Notes under the pieces: model-generated
What the model was told of the DNA's origin: nothing
Seen by the model: the letters and a program-made list of their open reading frames with translations, nothing else
Databases searched by the model: none
Translations under genes and position numbers: made by a program
Part shown: one piece after another, positions 4,963 through 10,579 of the stretch
Position numbering within the stretch: position 1 is the first letter of the stretch
Layout: every line of letters begins with the position of its first letter
NCBI GenBank assembly: GCA_900752065.1
Contig: CAADTT010000046.1
Span: 1-20,913 of the forward strand
Direction: 5' to 3'
Length of the DNA: 20,913 bases
Source: Lachnospiraceae bacterium
GTDB taxonomy: Bacteria > Bacillota > Clostridia > Lachnospirales > Lachnospiraceae

Positions 4963-6114
4963 CCAGATCGGTTCCGGCGCCGGCGGAGGGGTCTCTTCTG
5001 ACTTCAGCGGACCGATCAGATCCTCCAGCACCTGTTCCGCCGTCATCTTCCGGTAACCATCCGGATCCGTCATCACAGATTTTCCGCTGATATCCCACCG
5101 CATCTGGCAAAAATGGCTGAGATATTTTTCATCCCTGATCTTTGTCTGAAACTTCGCGCACCAGTCCGGATAATACTGTTCCATATATTTCTGTGCCAGT
5201 TCCGCTGCCTGGCTCCGTATTTTTCCATCCGGCGTAACGGTTCCGGAAAGCTGAACGCCCGGATTGCTCGATGAGTGGAGTACCACAACACTTCCATCTG
5301 AACACTGTCCGATCACGATCCATACATGGCCGCAGTCTGAGCAGTCACTGCTCATAATATCTCCCGGCTTGTAATTCTTCACATTCTTGCGCTTGATATA
5401 TTTTCCCCAGCCCCTGGAGGCGTAGTTCTTTGCCATCGTTCTGGCAGACATCACATAACCGTTGTTGCCACTCTTTTTATTCATCATATTGTAGATGGTC
5501 CATCCCACATAACCGGAACAGTCCAGACCATCGTGACGCTGATACTGCGTATCATAGAAATTATAATCCTTTGTCTGGGCATTAAAAAACTTTGTCCAGT
5601 TTTTGCTGACACCCATCGATCTTGCTTCCGTGCTTCCTCCAAGACCGTCCACACTCCAGCCGCCTCCCCAGACATAGATTGCCTTTCCTATGGGCTTGAT
5701 CGCCGTCTGAAGATACTTTTTGATCGTCGAGACCTTTTTGGTCGGCTCCTTTTTTGTCCGGACCCGAAGCTGCTTGCTGTATGCACTGTAGAAAATGCCT
5801 TCCCTCGTCCTACGGTATGCCCTGACTTTAAAGCGGTACAGAGTCCCCGTCGGAAGCCCCGACATCATATAGGAATTTTTTTTCAGGGACTTCACACGGA
5901 TATACTGCTTTGCCACACTACTGTAACGGTAAATCACATATCCGGATGCATTCGGCACTTTTTTCCACGCCAGCTTGATATAGTTTTTATCGTAGTCGGC
6001 TTTTAATCCCGTCGGTGTCTTAATCTTTGCCGCAGATGCCGTCTGCCCCATACACAGCGCCAGCATAAATACTGCTGCCGCCAATAAAAGCTTCTTCATC
6101 CTTCTCTTCTGCAC
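4960..6114 (-). CDS. Secreted FN3 + NlpC/P60-like cysteine hydrolase (3' frameshift)
   Basis: A protein of about 384 residues counted from the GTG at 6114. It has a Sec signal peptide (QKRRMKKLLLAAAVFMLALCMGQTASA), then a fibronectin type III-like domain (about 31-122, TPTGLKADYDKNYIKLAWKKV...GYVIYRYS). A papain-like NlpC/P60 domain follows, with Cys199 in GLDCSGYVGW, His263 in CGHVWIV and His280 in VVLHSSS as the probable triad. The family cuts cell-wall peptides outside the membrane. An open frame extends to 6213, but the GTG at 6114 has AGGGGG 9 nt upstream; the ATG at 6099 would have no spacing from its GAAGG. The present stop (TAG at 4962-4960) results from an apparent one-base loss that removes a PE/T-rich tail of about 32 residues. 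The catalytic domain is intact, so activity may persist. Confidence 0.8.
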   Translation of the reverse strand: MQKRRMKKLLLAAAVFMLALCMGQTASAAKIKTPTGLKADYDKNYIKLAWKKVPNASGYVIYRYSSVAKQYIRVKSLKKNSYMMSGLPTGTLYRFKVRAYRRTREGIFYSAYSKQLRVRTKKEPTKKVSTIKKYLQTAIKPIGKAIYVWGGGWSVDGLGGSTEARSMGVSKNWTKFFNAQTKDYNFYDTQYQRHDGLDCSGYVGWTIYNMMNKKSGNNGYVMSARTMAKNYASRGWGKYIKRKNVKNYKPGDIMSSDCSDCGHVWIVIGQCSDGSVVVLHSSSNPGVQLSGTVTPDGKIRSQAAELAQKYMEQYYPDWCAKFQTKIRDEKYLSHFCQMRWDISGKSVMTDPDGYRKMTAEQVLEDLIGPLKSEETPPPAPEPIW

Positions 6115-6160
6115 GTTCACATTCCCCCTTATCCTGTTTCCCTGTATTTCTATGTCCTCT

Positions 6161-6189
6161 ATTCTAACAGACTTCGAAAGCAGGTGCAA
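6161..6189 (-). promoter_or_regulatory. Candidate promoter for the NlpC/P60-like gene
   Basis: On the minus strand TAGAAT (6166-6161) lies 17 bp downstream of a weak -35-like TTGCAC (6189-6184). It is about 40 nt after the dut stop and 45 nt before the GTG start. No terminator was seen between dut and this site, so some read-through from nrdG-dut is possible. Confidence 0.45.
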
Positions 6190-6228
6190 GACCGGATTCC
6201 CCCGCCGGAACACAGACGTTATCTTTCG

Positions 6229-6744
6229 TTATTTTGCCGTTGTGCTTCCAAGACCGCCATTCCGTACCTCTGTGACATCATCATCCACGGTGATCCCGTA
6301 CTCGACGAAGATCCCCTGCATAAAGCCTGTCCCCTTCTCAACACAGAGGGTTCTGTTTTCCTTCGTATCATTAGTGAGCTTTACAAAGATATGCCCTTCA
6401 TTGTCAGAATGGAAATAATCGCTGTCGATGATTCCCACGGTATTGTTGAGCTGCAGCCGGAACTTAAACCCAAGGCCGCTCCTCGGATAGCATTTGAGCA
6501 CCCAGTTTTCTTCCATCTCCACCCGAATCCCTGTCGGTATTTTCACCGTCTCTCCCGGCTCCAGAACAAAATTAACGGGAGCAAAAAAATCGTACCCCGC
6601 CGATCCTGCTGTTGCCCTCCTCGGCATCCGGATTTCTTCGTAGATCTTCCTCATCTCTTCTTCCGTAGACTGCGGAAATTCTCCCAGCCATCCCTCTTTG
6701 AACTGTCCAAAGCTTACTTTATGAAATCTCGCAATCCTTTTCAC
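6229..6744 (-). CDS. dut: dUTP diphosphatase (trimeric dUTPase family)
   Basis: A 171-residue protein with the five dUTPase motifs in order: ATAGSAGYDFFA (motif 1), PRSGLGFKFRLQLNNT (2), VGIIDSDY with the catalytic Asp (3), KGTGFMQGIF (4, a variant of the usual R-x-x-Q core) and RNGGLGSTTAK (5, the P-loop-like arm that closes on the phosphates). It hydrolyses dUTP to dUMP and pyrophosphate, keeping uracil out of DNA and feeding dTMP synthesis. An N-terminal extension of about 40 residues precedes motif 1. The start is the GTG at 6744, 7 nt after GGAGG. That GGAGG directly follows the nrdG stop codon, 12 nt between the genes, so the two form one nucleotide-metabolism operon. Confidence 0.86.
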   Translation of the reverse strand: MKRIARFHKVSFGQFKEGWLGEFPQSTEEEMRKIYEEIRMPRRATAGSAGYDFFAPVNFVLEPGETVKIPTGIRVEMEENWVLKCYPRSGLGFKFRLQLNNTVGIIDSDYFHSDNEGHIFVKLTNDTKENRTLCVEKGTGFMQGIFVEYGITVDDDVTEVRNGGLGSTTAK

Positions 6745-6756
6745 TGCATTTCCTCC

Positions 6757-7248
6757 TTATTCACAGTACAACACCGTCTCTCCGCTGGACAGGGATTTCT
6801 GTACATCAATCACTCTCTGATTTGCACTTCCCCGCCACCGGAGCTGTGTATCTCTTTTATCACATTCATATTCTCCGTCTACCATCACGTCCAGATATTT
6901 TACAAGGTTCCATTTCTTTTCTCTTTCCCAGGTTCCGCCAGTGTACAGCCAGATCGTCTTCTGCGGATACCGGTTCCTCACCTCCCGCACAAGCGCCTCC
7001 ACATCCATACGGTTTCCCGGATACAGCGGATCTCCGCCGCTGAGCGTCAGCCCGGATATGTAACTTTTATCCAGCTCCGCAAAAATCTCATCCTTTGCTT
7101 TTTTGTCGAAAGGCAGTCCTCCATTCGGATCCCAGGTAATGGGATTGTGACATTCCTTACAGCAATGATTACAGCCTGCCACCCATAATACGACGCGCAG
7201 CCCGTCCCCATTCAACATATCGTCCTTTGTTATATTATGATATCTCAT
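6757..7248 (-). CDS. nrdG: Anaerobic ribonucleoside-triphosphate reductase activating protein (radical SAM)
   Basis: A 163-residue protein, full length for NrdG. The radical-SAM cluster motif CxxxCxxC is at C26, C30 and C33 (GCNHCCKECHNPITWD). It is followed by the SAM-binding GGDPLYPGN and by WLYTGGTWE, typical of the family. It uses a 4Fe-4S cluster and S-adenosylmethionine to place the glycyl radical on NrdD, the class III ribonucleotide reductase, allowing dNTP synthesis without oxygen. The ATG at 7248 follows AAAGGA by 9 nt. nrdD is not next to it in this window, which is less usual. It is first in an operon with dut and has two NrdR-like boxes just downstream of its promoter. Confidence 0.93.
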   Translation of the reverse strand: MRYHNITKDDMLNGDGLRVVLWVAGCNHCCKECHNPITWDPNGGLPFDKKAKDEIFAELDKSYISGLTLSGGDPLYPGNRMDVEALVREVRNRYPQKTIWLYTGGTWEREKKWNLVKYLDVMVDGEYECDKRDTQLRWRGSANQRVIDVQKSLSSGETVLYCE

Positions 7249-7277
7249 TCGCGTAAATCCTTTCTATCTGTGGATCC

Positions 7278-7304
7278 GCAACTGCTCTCTGAATATGCAG
7301 TTGC
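7278..7304 (-). promoter_or_regulatory. Perfect 8-bp hairpin in the nrdG leader
   Basis: GCAACTGC (7304-7297) and GCAGTTGC (7285-7278) pair perfectly around an 11-nt loop, about 30 nt before the nrdG start. There is no T-run after it in the transcribed direction, so it is not a terminator for this strand. It may affect mRNA stability or translation; the role is unknown. Confidence 0.5.
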
Positions 7305-7322
7305 TAAAAAACAGCATTTCAT

Positions 7323-7369
7323 TCACCATATTTAGTGTCTTTTATTCTTCAAGGCACATGATATAGTGG
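7323..7369 (-). promoter_or_regulatory. Tandem NrdR boxes controlling nrdG-dut
   Basis: Two 16-bp sites on the minus strand, CCACTATATCATGTGC (7369-7354) and ACACTAAATATGGTGA (7338-7323), each match about 12-13 of 16 positions of the known NrdR box (ACACwATATnTTGTGT type). They are exactly 31 bp apart, the usual spacing of paired NrdR boxes (three helical turns). They lie immediately downstream of the -10, so NrdR bound there would repress when dATP is plentiful. The match was made by eye; nrdR itself is not in the window. Confidence 0.72.
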
Positions 7370-7379
7370 CGTGCTTATT

Positions 7380-7408
7380 ATCTTATCACTTTCCCCTGTC
7401 TCCGTCAA
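7380..7408 (-). promoter_or_regulatory. Promoter of nrdG-dut
   Basis: On the minus strand TTGACG (7408-7403) and TAAGAT (7385-7380) have a 17-bp spacer. The predicted transcription start near 7373 is only a few bases before the first NrdR-like box. The leader to the nrdG start is about 125 nt. Confidence 0.72.
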
Positions 7409-7443
7409 GCCATAATAGCATGAAGATTGAAATGGATTTTTAC

Positions 7444-7481
7444 AAAAAGATACGGCTCCGAACGATTGTTTTTCAGAGCCG
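7444..7481 (-). terminator. Rho-independent terminator of the ABC importer operon
   Basis: Minus-strand CGGCTCTGAA (7481-7472) pairs with TTCGGAGCCG (7462-7453), with one T-G wobble and a 9-nt loop. TATCTTTTTG follows. It begins 27 nt after the ATPase stop and separates this operon from the nrdG promoter. Confidence 0.86.
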
Positions 7482-7507
7482 CCTGCTTTTCCAAATATCA
7501 TACTGTA

Positions 7508-8281
7508 TTAATTTCCGCACTCTATGCTGATCTCGTTGAACAGCCTCAACACTTCCTCAACGTTCAGCGCTTCTTTTTCTTTCCCTTTCTTATCCAGAAT
7601 GATCTGTCCCTGGTGCATCATGATGATACGGTTTCCGTATTCCAGCGCATACCGCAGATTATGAGTGACCATGATCGAAGTCAATTTTTTCTGCTTTACG
7701 ATCTGGTCGGTGAGCTGCATATTGATTTCTGCCGTCTTCGGGTCAAGAGCCGCCGTATGCTCATCCAAAATCAAAAACTCTATCGGTGTCATGGTAGACA
7801 TCAGGAGCGCCATCGCCTGGCGCTGCCCGCCGGAAAGAGAACCGATCTTTACATCCAGCTTGTCCTCCAGCCCAAGATTCAGCGGACGAAGCATCTCACG
7901 GTAAGCTTCTCTGCGCTTTTTATTTACACAGCGTCCCAGATTATATGCTTTTCCTTTATTATCCGCCAGAGCCATATTCTCCATGATCGTCATGGAGGGG
8001 CAGGTTCCCACCGCCGGATTCTGAAAGACTCTTCCGATTTTCGCAAGCCTCTTATACTCGCACAGGTTCGTAATGTCCTGCCCGCCCATAAAAATCTGCC
8101 CGGAATCCACATCAATGCTTCCGCAGATAATATTCAGCATAGAAGTTTTTCCCGAACCATTGCTCCCTACTACGGATATAAACTCGCCATCCTCCACCTG
8201 AAGATTAAAATCCCGAAAGAGGCACATCTCATTAATCGTACCCGGATTATAATATTTATGAATATGTTTTAATTCAAGCAT
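7508..8281 (-). CDS. trpZ: ABC importer ATP-binding protein (TrpZ-like, COG1101 type)
   Basis: A 257-residue ATPase. Walker A GSNGSGKT is at 39-46, the Q-loop is FQNPAVG, the signature is LSGGQRQAMAL, Walker B is FLILDEHTAALDP and the H-loop is VTHN. The DEH instead of DEP after Walker B is characteristic of the subfamily that works with BPD_transp_2 permeases and COG2984 lipoproteins. It energises import at the cytoplasmic face. The ATG at 8281 overlaps the permease end by 8 bp, with AAGG 9 nt upstream. It is last in the operon and followed by a terminator. The tryptophan assignment comes from the upstream UGG T-box and from the known TrpXYZ arrangement; tyrosine or another substrate cannot be excluded from the protein alone. 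Confidence 0.88.
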   Translation of the reverse strand: MLELKHIHKYYNPGTINEMCLFRDFNLQVEDGEFISVVGSNGSGKTSMLNIICGSIDVDSGQIFMGGQDITNLCEYKRLAKIGRVFQNPAVGTCPSMTIMENMALADNKGKAYNLGRCVNKKRREAYREMLRPLNLGLEDKLDVKIGSLSGGQRQAMALLMSTMTPIEFLILDEHTAALDPKTAEINMQLTDQIVKQKKLTSIMVTHNLRYALEYGNRIIMMHQGQIILDKKGKEKEALNVEEVLRLFNEISIECGN

Positions 8282-9158
8282 CGATCTTTACCTTCCTTTT
8301 CCGCTCCATTCCCAGAACCAGGATCGCCAGGAACAGGACTGCCGTAATCATCTTCAGATCTGTAGATTCAAAACCAAGGCTGATCGCCAGAGCCACACAG
8401 CCTTTATAAATAACGGAACCGATCACAACACTTGAGGTCACCCGCAGCACCGTAATTTTCTTAAACAGGCTGGTTCCGATGATCACGCTGGCAAGACCGA
8501 TGACTACGGTTCCTGTTCCCATAGAAATATCAAAATAACGCTGCTGCTGAGCAAAAATGCATCCGCTCAGCGTTACCAGTCCATTGGCGATCGCCAGTCC
8601 CACGATCTTTACCAGCCCCTTATCTACGCTCAGGGATGTGATGATCCTGTCGTTGTCTCCCACCGCCCTCAGAAGCATTCCTGACTTCGTGCTCAGATAC
8701 CAGTCCAGGAAATATTTGCTGATCAATGTGATGATCAGAACAATGATGACGGTCTTGAAGGGTGTCAGACTTCCCTGAAAGATTCCATTTATCAGATCAT
8801 TATCAAAAATCGTTGTTTTATTATAGATCGGCAGGTTCGCCCTGCCCGCCACACGCAGGTTTACCGTGTAAAGCGCCGTCATCATAATAATACCTGACAG
8901 AAGATCCCTCACCTTTAATTTCACATGAATCAGCCCCGTCAGCATCCCTACAAATGCTCCCGCTAAAAATGAAACAGGGAGCGTCAGCAGCGGATGAATG
9001 TCTTTACTGATCATTAGAGCTGTCAGGGCAGCTCCCATAGGGAAGCTGCCGTCCACGGTCAAATCTGGAAAATCCAGTATTTTATAGGTAATGTATACTC
9101 CAAGCGCCATGATCGCATAAATCATGCCCTGCTCCAGAACACTCTGTATTAAAACCAT
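8274..9158 (-). CDS. trpY: ABC importer permease (TrpY-like, COG4120 type)
   Basis: A 294-residue integral membrane protein with about eight hydrophobic segments. It starts VLEQGMIYAIMALGVYITYKILDFPDLTVDGSFPMGAAL, a strongly conserved opening of this permease family. The cytoplasmic coupling-helix region reads LRAVGDNDRIITSLSVDKGLVKIVGLAIANGLVTLSGC. It ends in a short basic tail (ERKRKVKI). The ATG at 9158 has GGAGG 5 nt upstream and lies 12 nt after the lipoprotein stop; its 3' end overlaps the ATPase gene. It probably dimerises to form the membrane channel that receives substrate from the lipoprotein. Confidence 0.88.
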   Translation of the reverse strand: MVLIQSVLEQGMIYAIMALGVYITYKILDFPDLTVDGSFPMGAALTALMISKDIHPLLTLPVSFLAGAFVGMLTGLIHVKLKVRDLLSGIIMMTALYTVNLRVAGRANLPIYNKTTIFDNDLINGIFQGSLTPFKTVIIVLIITLISKYFLDWYLSTKSGMLLRAVGDNDRIITSLSVDKGLVKIVGLAIANGLVTLSGCIFAQQQRYFDISMGTGTVVIGLASVIIGTSLFKKITVLRVTSSVVIGSVIYKGCVALAISLGFESTDLKMITAVLFLAILVLGMERKRKVKIDA

Positions 9159-9170
9159 GATTTCCTCCGA

Positions 9171-10211
9171 TTACTCTACTACGATCTCATCAAATGTCTC
9201 TGCGGCATCTTTGATATAATCTTCATCCAGCTCAAAGCTCAGCTTTTCAGCCACTGCGGTATTGACGTAAAGGCTTGCCCCCTTACAGGTCTCATAGGGA
9301 ATATCAGAGGCTGCCGCCTCGCCCTTTAACACCTTTGCTGCCATCTCACCCGTCTGTTTTCCAAGAGCCACATAGTCGATTCCCATAGATGCAAGGCATC
9401 CGTTCTTTACCTGCTCGATCTCCGAACCGAATACCGGGATTCCCTGAGCATCTGCTGCTGCCAGAACGGTCTGGAGTGCAGATACCACCGTATTGTCTGT
9501 CAGGTTCGTGATGCAGTCAACCTTTGTCACCATATCCTTTGCCGCCATCTCTACATCTGCGATGGTATTGATTCCCGTATCCACAATTTCAAAGCCCAGA
9601 CCGCCGGCCAGCTCTTTGTAAGTCTCGATCGTGCTGACAGAGTTTGCTTCACTTGTCGTATACAGGATACCGATTTTCTTTGCCTCCGGCATCATGGCAC
9701 GAATCATCTCAAGCTGTTCCTGTACCGGAAGGGAATCTGCCGTACCGGTAATATTTCCCACACTGGAACCATCTTCATTTGCCAGCCCTGCGCCTACCGG
9801 ATCGGAAACCGCCGTGTAGATCACTGGGATCTCTGTATCCATACAGCTATTATATGCACTCATGGCAGTCGGTGTAGCGATAGCACAGATCAGATCCACC
9901 TTTTTTGATACAAAGCTGTCTGCGATCGTACTGGCTGTTCCCGTGTCCGTCTGAGCGTTTTCAAAAAGGACCGTCAGGTTTTCTCCTTCTACGATACCTG
10001 CCGCTGCCAGCCCCTCCATAAAGCCCTCTCTGCAATTATCGAGAGAACCATGCTCCGCAAACTGGGAAATACCAATCGTATAAGATTCTTCCGCTGCTCC
10101 TGCTTCTGTTTTCGATGCATCCGTCTCTTCTGTCGTCTTGCTGCCGCAGCCTGTCAGAAATGCTGCTGTCATAGCTGCTGTTAATAATACTGCCAATACT
10201 TTCTTCTTCAT
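9171..10211 (-). CDS. trpX: ABC importer substrate-binding lipoprotein (TrpX-like, COG2984 type)
   Basis: A 346-residue protein with a lipoprotein signal (MKKKVLAVLLTAAMTAAFLTGCGSK; lipobox LTGC, lipidated Cys22). A short E/A/S/T-rich linker follows. The mature part is a periplasmic-binding-protein type I fold: YTIGISQFAEHGSLDNCREGFMEGLAAAGI, then STIADSFVSKKVDLICAIATPTAMSA, then PVIYTAVSDPVGAGL and IPVFGSEIEQVKNGCLASMGIDYVALGKQTGEMAAKVL. It captures substrate outside the membrane and hands it to the permease. The ATG at 10211 follows AAGGAGG. It is first in the operon and directly downstream of the T-box, whose UGG specifier points to tryptophan. Confidence 0.9.
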   Translation of the reverse strand: MKKKVLAVLLTAAMTAAFLTGCGSKTTEETDASKTEAGAAEESYTIGISQFAEHGSLDNCREGFMEGLAAAGIVEGENLTVLFENAQTDTGTASTIADSFVSKKVDLICAIATPTAMSAYNSCMDTEIPVIYTAVSDPVGAGLANEDGSSVGNITGTADSLPVQEQLEMIRAMMPEAKKIGILYTTSEANSVSTIETYKELAGGLGFEIVDTGINTIADVEMAAKDMVTKVDCITNLTDNTVVSALQTVLAAADAQGIPVFGSEIEQVKNGCLASMGIDYVALGKQTGEMAAKVLKGEAAASDIPYETCKGASLYVNTAVAEKLSFELDEDYIKDAAETFDEIVVE

Positions 10212-10227
10212 AATAAATTTCCTCCTT

Positions 10228-10268
10228 AAAATAATTTAAGCCGTCTCAAGCATATGCTTGAGACGGCT
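10228..10268 (-). terminator. T-box-controlled terminator
   Basis: A perfect 30-bp palindrome (10268-10239; arms AGCCGTCTCAAGCAT and its complement) is followed by a mixed tail TAAATTATTTT that runs into the AAGGAGG of the lipoprotein gene. The segment CGTCTCAA of the 5' arm can instead pair with TTGAG and GCG of the T-box, giving the alternative antiterminator. Confidence 0.87.
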
Positions 10269-10545
10269 ATGTTTCACATAATCCGCGGTACCACTCAAAT
10301 TGACCTGTCGTCCACTTTCGCATGTACTTCTGCCACCATCCGGTTCTCCTGCGGACTGTACAATTCATACACTCCTGATTGATAACGGGTTCGGTTCCCG
10401 ACAACGCCTACTCTCTCCTGATTTCGGGCTGCCCTCGAAAGTCCATTCAGCGAAACGCTCCGCACTGCCTCTCACCACCGGCAGCTCTCTGTAACCTTGC
10501 GTCAGGCTTACTACTCTTTCTCATCGGTTTTTCCTGATGTGGTTA
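10228..10545 (-). promoter_or_regulatory. T-box riboswitch, tryptophan specifier (UGG)
   Basis: The leader, read on the minus strand, has the standard parts in order. These are an AGUA/GA motif near 10520, the distal Stem I motif around 10491-10465 (AGAGAGCTG...GGTGAGAGGCAG) and the specifier loop GAA-TGG-AC with TGG at 10445-10443. The T-box itself, TTTGAGTGGTACCGCGG, is at 10299-10283. The antiterminator would use TTGAG with CTCAA and GCG with CGT, with bulge TGGTACC to contact the tRNA acceptor end; the competing terminator lies just downstream. Uncharged tRNA-Trp should stabilise read-through into the importer genes. The base after TGG in the bulge is T, which fits a discriminator A better than the G usual in tRNA-Trp. 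Confidence 0.93.
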
Positions 10546-10574
10546 AGTTTAATACTTTTTTGCAGAATTGTCAA
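10546..10574 (-). promoter_or_regulatory. Promoter of the T-box/ABC operon
   Basis: On the minus strand TTGACA (10574-10569) and TAAACT (10551-10546) have a 17-bp spacer. The -35 begins only 5 bases after the pnp stop codon, leaving no room for a pnp terminator between them. Confidence 0.85.
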
Positions 10575-10579
10575 TATTT

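Noticed and set aside
6184..7188. Plus-strand open frame of 334 codons over dut and nrdG
   Set aside because: Spans two well-supported genes on the other strand plus their junction; no plausible protein features.
7427..8272. Plus-strand open frame of 281 codons
   Set aside because: Antisense of the ABC ATPase with all its motifs; starts inside the terminator region.
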